A stretch of DNA of 64,000 nt from Acheta domesticus (taxonomy: Eukaryota; Arthropoda; Insecta; Orthoptera; Gryllidae), in NCBI GenBank assembly GCA_031308135.1, contig JAHLJT010009419.1, positions 35,767,221 to 35,831,220 on the forward strand, in the 5' to 3' direction. Each line of letters starts with the position of its first letter. Position 1 is the stretch's first letter. Position numbers and translations under genes: made by a program. The notes beneath the pieces were generated by a model, which had not been told where the DNA came from, did no database searches, and worked only from the letters and a program-made list of their open reading frames with translations. Below are positions 1 through 10,642 of the stretch, piece by piece.

Positions 1-1019
1 CCATGAACAGACCATCTAAATATTATAGTAAAACAAACATTAAAATTCTTTTGTTACATTCCCATCTTTAATACAAAGTCTCCCTTAAAAATTGAAACAC
101 TTGAAATTTGAATCAATTATACTTTCATTCCTTACTTAATCATGTTCATTGTGGAGAGAAACCTAAATCCAAAATTTATGTTTTTAAAATTATTTTACAT
201 TTAATTCTTGGCCTGCTTAAGAAAACAGTTTGTACTAACTGATAACTCACATCCAAGAATATTTAGTGGTGCTACAGAATGGCACAGAATTTCTCGCTTG
301 GGGTGTTAATTTATTCATTAGCTGCTATGGATTCGTTTCGCCTCTTACAAATAACAACGTTATCAACATATAAATTAAATACCCTTAATATACAATAACC
401 ACTCAACTTCAAACGAAATATAATCTTTCACACACACACACACACACCTTACCATTCCAATACCCATTCATACTGCGCTTATTTATTTTTAAGCGTGGCC
501 ATTTTGTAATTACATTTAGTTTAAATGGTCATTAAATACTTTTATGAATCATCAAAAACAAACTTGGCCTTCTCATAAAACTGCGCCGCCAGTCAAGCGA
601 AAGCAAAATCATATCATTTCCCTTTTGAAGCTCGGCAACGTTGAGTAATACGTCACCAATTACAGCTGCCTTTTTGCCCAAAAGGTCCCGTAAATCTGCA
701 ACTCCATCATTCCATTTACAATCACAGTTAAAATCTCATCTTCACCTCCTCTCGACCCACTCGAGCCCCAAGACGTTCTCTACGAAAACTGCGCACCGCA
801 TGAATGCCTAATTCCCTGCACTAGCCAGGAAATTTTTTGAAACAACGCACTGTCTCTCTCGCCATTTGTCCTCAGTATTTTTCAATGGCGAAAATTGCGT
901 TTTCGATCTCATTCCGTTATGTATTCGCGCACGGCTCTTGAATGAATTATCGGTGAAATTCATCCAAGTGTCCTTCCTTCTTAAAAGCTTTGAAATTGTC
1001 TTTAATTACTAGCTTGTAC
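1..1019. other. AT-rich intergenic or intronic DNA, no gene seen
   Basis: No coding stretch, RNA gene or element end is recognisable. A short CA dinucleotide run lies at about 430-447. If gene A extends leftwards, as its TM3 exon at 2523 implies, this is part of one of its introns. Confidence 0.5.
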
Positions 1020-1023
1020 CCGG

Positions 1024-1740
1024 CACATAGCTGCCGCAGAAAAAAATATTGAGAAAATATTCCTCTCCCCCTCTCTCTTTTTTCCACCACTCTCTTTTTC
1101 TCTTGTGTTTCTTCCCCTCTGCCTTTTCCCTCTTCTGTCTCTCCCCCTCTGTATTTTCCCTTTAATTTTCCCCACTCTTTTTCCATCTGTGTCTCTTTTC
1201 CCGCTCTGTGTCCATTGAGCTTCTATCTTTTTTCGTACCTGTGTCTCTTTTCCCCCTGTATGTCTCTTTTCTCCGTGTGTCTCTATTCCCCGTCTGTGTC
1301 TCTTTTCTCCGTCTGTGTGTCTTCTTTCTCTCTGTGTATCTTCTTCCCTTCTGTGCATTCTTCCCCTCTGTGTCTCTGTCCTCCCACACTCTGACTCTCT
1401 TTTTCCCCTCTCTTTCTTTTCCCGCTCTCTGTTTTCCTTCTCTTTCTTTATTTTCCCTCTCTCTGTTTTCCCTCTCGCTTTATATTCCCTCTATTTTCCT
1501 TCTCTTTCTCTATTGCCCTCCCTCTCTACTTTCCCTCACTATTTTTCCCTCTCCAATCCTCTCCCGCTCTCTCCATTTTCCTCTCTCTATTTTCCCATCT
1601 CTCTATTTTCCCTCTCTTTATTTCCCCTTTATTTCCCCCTCTATTTCCCCCCTCTATTTCCCCCTCTCTTCCCCTTTCTCATTTTCCCCTTTCCCTTTTC
1701 CCTCTCTCTTTGTCTTTTTCCCTTTCCTTTCATCAACTTG
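1024..1740. repeat. Polypyrimidine (CT-rich) low-complexity tract
   Basis: About 0.7 kb of almost pure C/T on the + strand, built from degenerate TCTCTTTTCCC-like units with occasional TGTG. All six frames stay open here only because of the composition, so the open frames in it are not genes. It lies upstream of the gene A TM3 exon, probably within an intron. Confidence 0.9.
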
Positions 1741-1880
1741 CGCCGCCTGCTCCTCCTGTTCTCCTCCACCTCGCCCCACAGCACACTTCAACACCCAGCA
1801 TTGAGGCTCACGTGAATGGGGAACTGCATTTAACTGAAGCGCCATCTTGTGCTGTGGCACCATCTAGTGGAGATACAATA
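1730..1880 (-). repeat. Dispersed GC-rich repeat, copy 1
   Basis: Read on the - strand this matches about 27005-27165 on the + strand. Shared blocks include CACAAGATGGCGCT, TTAAATGCA and CCCCAT, followed by a GC-rich stretch. The two copies are diverged and inverted relative to each other. No coding capacity is seen. It may be a SINE or a fragment of a larger element; the class was not determined. Confidence 0.6.
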
Positions 1881-2522
1881 CTTGTACTATGCCTACGTTC
1901 TTCCTGCAAGTGCAAGCAATAAGTTGACAAAATTTTATCGCAATCGAATGCACGGTAGGGCAGCGTATTAAGCACTAACCAACAAACATTGATTTGTATA
2001 TATTTGATAAATGTTCTGAATAATTTTTTTCGTGAAGTTTTCCGATATTTAAATAGTTATTCTGCTATTCGGAGCGGAGATGAATGCAACAAATCGGAGA
2101 TAATTAAAATTGGTTCTGTCGTTCTTGAGTTATAAATGGTTTAATTAACCCTACTTTGCTTTATTTAGATTGGGTACGTCTTTGAGCAGGTGGGGTAATA
2201 TTGAGCCGAAGCAGCAAAAATGTAATAAATGTGCAAGAAGATCTCATCCTACAGATTAGGGCGTGAAAAACAAAAATTATGTATATGTTTTGTATACATT
2301 TAAATATATTACATATATATTGTTCATACGAAATATTAATATAGTAGGTTCTATATGTTTTATGTAAGAATTTGTAAGGCAGTAATGTTAAACAAGGATA
2401 AATAAGCATTATTTTAATATGTGAAATGTAGTACTTCGGGGGCTAAGCAACTAAAATAAATGTTGGTATATTGTGAATGCGGAACGTATATGATGGCAAG
2501 ATCTCTGCATTACTTTTCACAG

Positions 2523-2601
2523 CTTACGTCATCTACTACTTCCTTGTGGCCGGCGCCTTCTGGCTGAACGTTATCTCCGTCAACATGGCAGAAGGCTTTA
2601 G
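2523..2601 (+). CDS. Gene A: Methuselah-like GPCR, TM3 exon (internal)
   Basis: This 79-bp exon lies between an acceptor (TTTTCACAG, ending 2522) and a donor (AG then GTGAGC, GT at 2602). It starts with two bases completing a split codon and ends with two bases of the next (phase 1 in, phase 2 out). It encodes a hydrophobic helix containing FWLNVISVN, which resembles the third transmembrane helix of insect Methuselah-like receptors, where a WLNV-type motif is characteristic. These are family B-like G-protein coupled receptors of the plasma membrane; ligands are mostly unknown. It is unusually GC-rich for its surroundings. It is taken as the same gene as 14653-14818 and 20859-21222 because order, strand and topology agree. 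The TM4 exon that should follow was not recognised. Confidence 0.72.
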
Positions 2602-2667
2602 GTGAGCTGGCGTTCATCGGATTTTTAAATGAAAAATCCACTTTTCTTGTTCTTTATCATAATTATA

Positions 2668-2792
2668 AACATTCGATTTAATAATGATATGAAACATTCA
2701 ATTTGATTATGATATGAAACATCCCATTTGATCATGATATGAAACATTCCATTTGATTATGATGTGAAACATTCCATTTTATGATATTATGT
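2668..2792. repeat. 25-bp tandem repeat, about 5 copies
   Basis: Five consecutive diverged units of 25 bp with the shared core GATATGAAACATTC, beginning 66 bp after the donor of the TM3 exon. It is intronic for gene A. No function is evident. Confidence 0.85.
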
Positions 2793-2899
2793 GGTGTTAG
2801 AACAACCCAACCTTTCTCACATTACTTGTAGCTTCTGCAATTTTTAAAATTCAAAGAGACCAATAAAACCCGTATCTGCGAAATTTTTATAAGCGTACA

Positions 2900-3595
2900 T
2901 CATCGCAATATCCTAAAAACCATTGTAGCCTTTTTGAGAAAAATCTTGTTTTTCAAATTACCTTTATTACTGTCAAAATTACGCGACAACTACTCTCGTT
3001 TTGAAAAACTGAACATGACCTTTTTAAAGATCTAATATTAAAGAACAAATTTTATGAAAAAAACATTTCTATCTACAACAATAAAATCGTAGGAAGATTA
3101 TGAGAAAAAATAACTTTTGAAATATTCGAAAATATAGAGTTCAACAAAAAACAGACAACCAGCACTTTTATAAGGATATTTTGCTCTATCAGAGAAAATA
3201 GAAACCATTATTTGAAGTCATTTTTTAGAAAATGTTCTTGAAGTTTCATGTCAAATGCCCTCAAAATGCCCTATCTATTACGAATTAATGGACCTGCGTT
3301 ATCAACTAGATCGATCGGAGAATATCAATTTTGGTAAAAATCCTACGTCTGGTTCAGCCGCTAGCGTGATTTACAGACGGACGGACGTTTTGCCTTAAAC
3401 TTTTTGGTAAGGACACCGCAAACGTGGATTATGACCACGCAACGTGTAACAGGAAGTAAATCGTTACACATAAAAACAAGAATTATCCACTCTTTCAGGA
3501 TCAGGGGCACACAAAACGATTTTTTCTCTCGAAAAATCCCCTTTCTTTTCAGATGCATTACAATACTTTCTTTATATCATGTAATTTGTATGGGC
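2900..3595 (-). mobile_element. Fold-back MULE family, decayed right arm
   Basis: The order of motifs matches the right arm of the reference copy at 12346-13770. There is a segment with ACATGACC, then TTCATGT before a C-rich stretch, then GATCGATCGG-AGAATATC, then GCTAGCG, a short ACAGACGGACGGACG tract, and the outer arm ending in CATTACAATACTTTC near 3550-3580. It is heavily diverged, with no coding capacity. The open frames around 3361-3745 are by-products of the arm sequence. Confidence 0.7.
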
Positions 3596-3599
3596 GACA

Positions 3600-4489
3600 G
3601 TAACAAGCCATGCAACCTTTCTCTTACTAGTTGTTTTTCTATGGGGTCATTCATGTCACATGGACTAGCGCTCCCAGCGCGATCATCTCATATTTTGATG
3701 AAATTTTGTATGCCGAGTTCCACATATATAAAATCAATTTTTTGAAGGATTTTTTGTTATAACTTTGTAGATGAAACAGTTTTTGAGATTCAGAAGTCGT
3801 TTTTGCAGGTTTGTTTGTTATTTTACCGCGTGCACTGCCCTTTTACAGACAAACTACAATATTTTCACAATTTTGGGATAAAATATTTCTTTCTCTGATA
3901 TTGCTAAATAAATACAACTATGGTTACTTTAACAACGTTTTCGGTCTTTTTAATGAAAGTTTCTTTAATAATGTTTACTATTTAATGAAACAATGTTTTA
4001 GTACAATTTTGAATTTGTCAACACAGAGTGGGTACCTAAAAGCGAACTCCCCGAGCAAAGTTAATGTTCACAAAGAAATTTCAGGCTTGAACATTTAATA
4101 GCGTCCTTTGAAATTTGAGTGAGAAAAGTAAAATTGGGCTAATAACCCACCAACATTACATTATTTACTAGCTGAATGTGGCGTCACCGACGCTTTAAAC
4201 TTTCTTCAGTTGTTTGATTTTTCTTTTTTTTTCTTCGGTTCAGAGTTCTTTTTATTCAGTTTAGGTGTTTTGTCAGCGTTGCTGAACACTTACATTTTGC
4301 TATCATTTTGTGATATTGGTTTTCCTGAACTTCGGTAATGTAATGGTTTCATAAAATTGATTTTGTCAAGAGTTATTTCGGAATGTTGTCCTTTCAGTTT
4401 GTCGTATTACATATTTTAAAAATCAATTTGAAAACAACATGACGTTGATCGCAAACACGCATTTCTTTGTTGCACCTCCGGGTCACTTG
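3600..4489. other. AT-rich spacer, no gene seen
   Basis: One open stretch (3811-4098, + strand, 95 codons) has no recognisable motif and the composition of the surrounding AT-rich DNA. It is not called as a gene. Confidence 0.5.
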
Positions 4490-4981
4490 CAGGGCCGTTA
4501 TATCAGCATTGGGGCCCTTGGGCCTAAGTTTATTTGGGGGGACCCTATTCGTACTTTCAATAGATCTATCCCCCCCGAAATTCGACGCTGAAATATTCAA
4601 AACATTCTATCAATTCACATTGTATTTTGTTTCTTTTAATAGTTTGAAAGCATTTCTTAGTAATTCATTTCAACATTATTCACACAAAAATATTTAAACA
4701 TATATTTATAATTACATTCAAAAAGTCAGCTTTTTTTATTGAATTATATTGAATTTAAATTGAATTTTTATTGAATTTAAAATTGAAACGCATCAACCAG
4801 CAACATCCCATATTATAAATATTATCCAATGATGCGCGATACATCACTCCGTTATGCCAGTTTTAGTGTATGGTCTAATCATACATATTTATTTTATAGA
4901 TTTTTTATTTTATTTAAAAATAATATTCGATTTTTTAAGAACATTTAGGGCCTTACGGGCCCGAGCGTTAACACGGCCCTG
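4490..4981. mobile_element. Non-autonomous hAT element (MITE) with 8-bp target duplication
   Basis: The 492-bp element begins CAGGGCCGTTATATCA and ends with the inverted equivalent, TAACACGGCCCTG. Both ends continue inwards with GGGCCC-type blocks. The flanks are GTCACTTG (4482-4489) and GTTACTTG (4982-4989), an 8-bp duplication with one mismatch, the size hAT transposases make. The interior is AT-rich and encodes no transposase, so it would need one supplied elsewhere. The hAT assignment rests on TIR type and duplication length. Confidence 0.85.
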
Positions 4982-5159
4982 GTTACTTGGCTTATCTTCA
5001 TTTCTCATATAAAAATTATTCTTCTCAATATTCTTTGAAGACATAACACTTATCCCCGGAGCCCAGATGCAGCGACCGGCTCGATGACACAGCTACGCTC
5101 GTCTCGGAGATGTGCACCGCCAGCAGTCTAAAACGGGCAACTCAATAGGCCTTAAACAA

Positions 5160-5735
5160 AATTCATTTTCCGTGACTTATCTTCTTCGTCTTCTTTGTAT
5201 TTTTCGTCTTTGTCTTCTTCGTCTTTGTCTTCTTCGTTTTTGTCTTCATCTTCTTCTCCTTCGTCTTTGCCTTCTTTGTCTTCGTCTTCTTCGTGTTCTT
5301 TATCTTCTTCGTCTTCTTCGCCTACCTCGTCTTCGTTTTCTTCGTCTTCTTTGTCTTCTTCTTCATCTTTGTCTTAATCTTCTTCGTCTTAGTATTCTTC
5401 TTCGTCTTCTTCTTGGCCTCCGTCTTCTTCTTGGCCTCCGTCTTCTTCTTGGCCTCCGTCTTCGTCTTCTTCTTCTTCGTCGTCTTCGTCTTCATCTTCT
5501 TCTTCGTCTTCATCTTCTTTTTCGTCTTTTTCGTCTTCGTCTTCTTCGTCTTCGTCATAATCTTCTTAATCTTCTTCCTCTTCGTCTTCTTCGCATTCGT
5601 CTTCTTCGCATTCGTCTTCTTCATCTTCGTCTTTGTCTTCTTCGTCTTCGTCTTCTTCGCCTTCTTCTTCTTCCCCGTCTTCGTCACTTTCTCATTCGTC
5701 TTCTCCAACGTCGTCGTCGTCGTCTTGGCATTTCG
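5160..5735. repeat. Degenerate TTCGTC/CTTCTT minisatellite
   Basis: About 575 bp of hexamer-like TCTTCG units, irregularly mixed. The tract keeps several frames open on both strands, giving phenylalanine/valine-rich, serine-rich or lysine/threonine-rich readings. These are compositional artefacts. It abuts a MULE-family outer arm at about 5756. Confidence 0.9.
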
Positions 5736-5755
5736 TCTTTGTGTCTCTCTTCTTT

Positions 5756-5930
5756 TGTTCCAAAAAATGGCGAATTTATGGCAGAAAACAATTCGTTGCC
5801 GGGCAGTCAAAATGAAAAAGTGGATAAATCAAGTTGCTAAATTAATAAAAAGAATATCTCCTAACGTGTGGTGTTTCCCTGTTTTGTGGGTCCCATATAC
5901 CGAAACACCAATTGAAAGCAAAACGTCCGT
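5756..5930 (+). mobile_element. Fold-back MULE family, left outer arm
   Basis: This matches the left arm of the reference copy (10705-10870). Shared blocks are ATGAAAAAGTGGATAA, GTTGCTAAATTAA, CCCTGTTTTGTGGGTCC and CAATTGAAA, ending AAAACG just before the GTCC-type tract. The outermost palindromic terminus is missing on the left, where the TTCGTC tract begins. Confidence 0.85.
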
Positions 5931-6505
5931 CTGTCCGTCCGTCTGTCCGTCCGTCTGTCCGTCTATCCGACCGTCTGTCCGTCCGTCTGTCCGTCCGTCT
6001 GTCCGTCCGTCTGTCCGTCCGTCTGTCCGTCTGTCCGTCCGTCTGTCCGTCCGTCTGTCCGACCGTCTGTCCGTCCGTCTGTCCGTCTGTCCGTCCGTCT
6101 GTCCGTCCGTCTGTCCGTCTATCCGACCGTCTGTCCGTCCGTCTGTCCGTCCGTCTGTCCGTCCGTCTGTCCGTCCGTCTGTCCGTCTATCCGACCGTCT
6201 GTCCGTCCGTCTGTCCGTCCGTCTGTCCGTCCGTCTGTCCGTCCGTCTGTCTGTCCGTGTGTCCGTCCGTGTGTCCGTCCGTGTGTCCGTCCGTGTGTCC
6301 GTCCGTCGGTCCGTCCGTCTGTCCGTCTGTCCGTCTGTCCGTCTGTCCGTCCTACTGTCCGACCGTCCGTCCGTCCATCCGTCCGTCTGTCCATCTGTCC
6401 GTCTGACTGTCTGTCCGTCTCTCCGTCCGTCCGTCTCTCCGTCTGACCGTCTCTCCGTCCGTCCGTCTCTGTGTCCGCTGTCCGTCTGTCGGTCGGTCCG
6501 TCTCA
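5931..6505. repeat. GTCCGTCT/GTCC microsatellite inside a MULE-family arm
   Basis: About 575 bp of GTCCGTCTGTCC-type units with scattered variants (GTCTATCCGACC, GTCCGTGT). It sits at the same place in the arm as the shorter tracts at 10870-11050 and 13490-13530. Long open frames here (RPSVRPSV-type and TDRRTDGR-type) are artefacts of the repeat. Confidence 0.95.
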
Positions 6506-6761
6506 CAGTGGAAAATTTTCGCCAAAACCTGGCCAAAAGTCGAAAACTCGAATTTCGGAAAACCGGCGTTTGCTTTGTGGGGATAGAAAATAGATTAAAT
6601 TCTGCTTTAAATACCGTTAAAATGAATACTGTAACTCTATTAGGTGCATGACACTGTTATCACAAACATACCCTTATTTTGTGTCTCCCGTGCTGCGCTT
6701 GAGAGCACGCCACGTGCCTTCCGTTTCAGCACCAATAACTTCCGTGCATAGAAACGAAACG

Positions 6762-6792
6762 ATGTTAGACAACATGGACAGTGTTTCTGGAG
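6762..6792 (+). CDS. Two-exon gene of unknown function, exon 1
   Basis: ATG at 6762 in the context AAACG-ATG opens ten codons (MLDNMDSVSG) and one base of an eleventh, followed by a near-perfect donor, G then GTATGT at 6793. Splicing to 7768 joins G to GA and continues without a stop, so the exon is supported by phase matching as well as the donor. It is short, and the start could be the second methionine (6774). Confidence 0.55.
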
Positions 6793-7767
6793 GTATGTAC
6801 TATACGTTTGCATATAAAATTATTATAAATGTGTAATTTGTTTGCTTACAATGACTGACTGAAAGTGTTGGATTTTTAGTGTTAAAGTTTTAAAACCTTA
6901 ATCTTCGTTTAGAGTAAAAGTTATACTTCTCACGAGATCCCGCCGTGTTTTTGTTGTATATAATACTTTAATATGTCAAGAAGTTATCTGCAAAAGATTA
7001 GCTGCGAATATCTGCGGATTTAGTTTTTATGAGAAATAATGTAAAATGAGAACGGGAATTTTAACACGACTAATATTTCATTGACACAATACAATAACCT
7101 AATTGTCATACAAACTTTCTCACTGATGTTATCGGAGTTTTGTGGAGGTTCGTCTATTGTTGTCTAAATACGGCGTAGATTATACGTCACTTCTTGTAAG
7201 ATTTTATTTAAATTCGTAATGAAAGTTGTCATGATAATTCCGACTGTCCGCTGGAATCAGGCGCAAGAGCTGACTCTGTGGCCTGAGCCTCGCCATAAAA
7301 AAACATACATATTACCATTATCATTATTAATATTATATAACGTGCGTTAAAATAAGAAAGCGCTGTTGAAATTTGCAGAGGAAAGCGTATATCACACCTT
7401 ATAGACTGCTAAGTTTTCTATTATTACCGTGGCGCAACCGGTATAGTGTATTTCTGAAAGTGCTGAGATCGCGTCCTGTAGATATAATTTTAATGCAATT
7501 TTAAAGTAAGAGTTGCCTATACAAGATTATTTTGTGAACCATAAATATAAATATTGAGTAATTTCTTAACATAAAAAACTTAAAATCGATCAAAAGTTTT
7601 GTTTGGGCAATGCTAACTTCATACCCCAAGCAATATTTTTAGATTGCCAACAGACTGAATGACATTATAATACAATACATGGCGCAAATTATTTTAGAAA
7701 ATATTTTGTTATTTTGAATTATTAACTTTTCAACTAAATAATTTTTTTAACTTTTTTCTCTTTCCAG

Positions 7768-8623
7768 GATCACATTATGATGTTATATTTTATACGCGCA
7801 GGGAAATATTTCTATTGCTTCAAAATGTTGGAAATGAAGCTAATTCTTCTGAAAAAATATTATTCATAGAGGTTGAGTTATCAAAAATGAATGGCTGCAG
7901 TGTTAGAGCTACATCTGAAACGAAGCAAGATTTTCCGAAGTTAGTCTTTAAATTTAAAGACAAATGGCAAGCCGTGAGCAGAAAATTAAATATATTCTTC
8001 ACAAGAAATGAAAAGTGGCTTAATGTAAATATATCTTTTTATAAGAGTGTTGGTCCTCGATCGTCAACTACTGCTACTACGGGTCGTCCAAAAATAGATT
8101 TTACTATTACCAGTGAACGTACTAAAGGTAGAGAAATGAGAGAAGTATATTCACCGGAAGAACTGTCGTATGGGACGCAGATGAGTTTACGATCTGTAGG
8201 AAAAACAGATGCTGCGAAAATAGTTAAAAATGTTACATTAACCACTCCAACAAGGGCATTGAAATATCAACGGGCATTTAAAAGGGAAAAAGAGGAAACT
8301 ATTTCAGAAGACAAGGCTCTTTCAATAGTAGTCCAAGCCAAGCTGTCTAAATCACAATACAATGTGATAAGAGAGTCAATGAAAGAAGGCAAATGCAAAC
8401 TATATCCTAGCTATGCTGGATATGGATGTGCAGAAGGCTAAACAGAGATGTTATCCAACATCAGATGGTATCATCAGATCCCCTGATTACCAGCCAAAGA
8501 AAACTTCCCCAAGAGCATACAAGCGGACTCTCGCCTGATGCTATCAAACTTCTCGATTGTCCTCTGCCTGAATCATTAGGAGATGATGAAAACATGGATT
8601 GTACGGATGATTTCTTTTGGTAA
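7768..8623 (+). pseudogene. Two-exon gene of unknown function, exon 2 (two frame changes)
   Basis: An acceptor with a strong pyrimidine tract (TTTTTTCTCTTTCCAG) ends at 7767, and the frame opens at once (SHYDVIFYTRRE). The reading runs to 8441, and the family-like features are GRPKIDF, YSPEELSYGTQM, TTPTRALKYQ, LSKSQYN and KLYPSY. Just after KLYPSY the expected continuation (KAKQRCYP) is in the next frame from about 8416. The tail (SPDAIKLL to DDFFW, stop 8623) is in the third frame, so two single-base changes are needed. I remember this motif series from many predicted insect and cnidarian proteins of unknown function that occur in high copy; that is recall, not a search. It may be part of a mobile element. 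No catalytic motif is visible. MULE-related sequence flanks it on both sides. Confidence 0.6.
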
Positions 8624-9114
8624 TTTTGTAACCCTTGCTGTAAGAGTAACATGTTTGTTCCCTCTTCTTAAATATTGTTTTTGAAAAATTTTTGTACATA
8701 TGTTTTTTAATTTTTTAGTTTGTAATATCTCTAACGTTTTCTTTTCCGTTTATGTATGCTGTGAACTTCACGTTCATTTTCCGTGAGAAACAAAAGTAAA
8801 TATTAACAATTATTCAAAGCATTTCATTTTTTATTTATATTATTTTAATATATTCTTACATATATTTGTTAACTTATAATTGTGCATTAAGAATTTAATA
8901 AACTAATTGTAGTAGTTGTCAATTGGAACGAACAATTCTGTAAACAAATATAAATGTATGTAAAATAATTTCCTAATAAGCCGCCATTTTGAATTTTTTC
9001 AATCTGGCATTAGATCCTTATTTCTAAAGATTAACTAAGTATTCATACCAAATTTGGTACGAATTGATCGATATTTAGACTTATGGCCAGGTTTTCGATC
9101 ATTTTTTCCACTGT

Positions 9115-9255
9115 CTGTCCGTCTGCGTGTCTGTTCGTCTAGGTGTCCGCCGTTTGTTCTTCCGTCCGACTGTCTGTTCATCCGTCCGTCCATTGTCTAT
9201 GTGTCCGCCGTCTCTTCGTCCGTCTGTCTGTCTGTCCATCCGTCCGTGCATGTGA
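9115..9255. repeat. GTCCGTCTG tract in a MULE-family arm
   Basis: About 140 bp of degenerate GTCCGTCTGTC-like units, followed by the inner left arm (9260-9720). The bases just before it, with GGCCAGGTTTTCG and TTTTTCCACTG, are the inverted equivalent of the bases just after the tract at 6505. Confidence 0.85.
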
Positions 9256-9720
9256 ACAACACGCGCCTAAACTATGCGTAGGATTTTTTCCAAATTGAAG
9301 AAGCCTCTGTCCATTAGACCTGAGTCGAAGCTCTACGATTTTGAAAAATATTCATTAATTTTGTGGGGTACTGTACATAAAGCCCACCGGGCATTTTCGA
9401 AATTTTCTCGAAAACAGCTACAAATTTTACCTCTAAATTTCTCATGAGAATAGAGTAAAATGCCCTTATTAAGACCACATAGGTCGGATTTTCACGGGTA
9501 ACTCTGAATTTCCGAAAAGTGCAAAAGTTTGAATTTATTCGGTGTCTTCCTCCAACTACAAAATTGCAGATAGAGACTTTTCCTTCAAATAAATTTTGTT
9601 ATCCATAGTGAATTCTTTCTTTAAGGTCATGTACATTTTTGAAAATTTTTGTAGTTTTTGCGCAATATTGCGTGCAATATGTGCAATTTTTAAAAAAAAT
9701 TACAAAGAAACTGATTAGTT
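9256..9720 (+). mobile_element. Fold-back MULE family, inner left arm fragment
   Basis: It parallels 11050-11500 of the reference copy. Shared features are the 'taaac...gat-tt-tcc-aaattga' segment, GGGGTACTG, CATTTTCGAAATTTTCTC, TTATTAAG, the TCGG-ATTTTCACGG block, AAGGTCATGTA, and GCGCAATATTGCGTGCAATATG. There is no coding capacity. Confidence 0.8.
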
Positions 9721-10224
9721 ACATCTGATTTTAATGTGTTATGGTACCCAATTAAGTGATTGCATATTTAAAAGAAAATGTAAGTCAGTAAGGATATGAA
9801 AGGTAGTGTATGAAGCACGTGGTAAAAGTTATTTTAGTTTGCTCGTAGGATTGGGGCACGCGGTTATCATTCTTGGGTACATTTCCTACTGGCAAAATAA
9901 AATGTCACTTACCTCTCTATCGTAATAATTACTTTGAATCAAAGCTCATCCATTTGAAATTTTCTTAAAAAATTAAGAAGCTTAACGCTATTTACCCACC
10001 AATAGAAGTAATCGCTGAAAGATTGTGTTGTTTTTCAGTGACGGTAACTCCAAATCTCTAAGGCCGTAATAATTCGCTGTCGCCTTATCTTATGCATCGT
10101 GGAAATCCGGTTTACCCTGTTATAATGAGACTCCAAAAGAGGTCTACATGCCATTAAAATAACTTTATTCCACTATTATTGTGCTTATGTTACTCGGTGC
10201 CAAAACGATTTCAATGAGATTCTG

Positions 10225-10500
10225 GTTCTGAATAAAATAAGGAATGCATTCTCTCTCCCTCTCTCTCTGTTCCTTTGTCTTCTCCTCCTCGTCCTTGGTT
10301 CTGTTGTTGCGTGGGGACTTCTACTGTGTTCTGAAAAAAGTAAAGGAATACATTCTCTCTCCCTGTCTTTCAGCTTTTCTCCTTCGCCTCCTTTTTTGCC
10401 CACTTCTACTGTGTTCTGGAAAAATAAAGGAATACATTCTCTCTCTCTCTCTCTCACTGTCTTTTGAGTTTTTCTCCTTCACCCCCCTTTTTTCCCCTAA
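10225..10500. repeat. Tandem repeat of about 85-106 bp, three copies, CT-rich
   Basis: Three units each contain GGAATRCATTCTCTCTC followed by CT-rich sequence and a TTCTGAA/TTCTGGAA-AAA block. Unit starts are near 10225, 10331 and 10416. Open frames in it are compositional. Confidence 0.85.
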
Positions 10501-10642
10501 ACACACAGACGTCAAACGCGTTGTCTAAAAACTATAATTAGGCGGCAGCATTTCGCGGTGCTTAGCTAATAATATGGAGCATATGAGACGAAAATATGGA
10601 GCATTATGAGACGGTTTTAATTAAATGGGGTACTTTCATTTA

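Noticed and set aside
5055..5150. Possible TM4 exon of gene A in a GC-rich patch
   Set aside because: The open reading there is hydrophilic (for example EPRCSDRLDDTATLV) and has no membrane helix.
5112..6651. Long open frames rich in Phe/Val, Lys/Thr and Arg-Pro-Ser-Val
   Set aside because: Compositional artefacts of the TTCGTC tract and the GTCC microsatellite.
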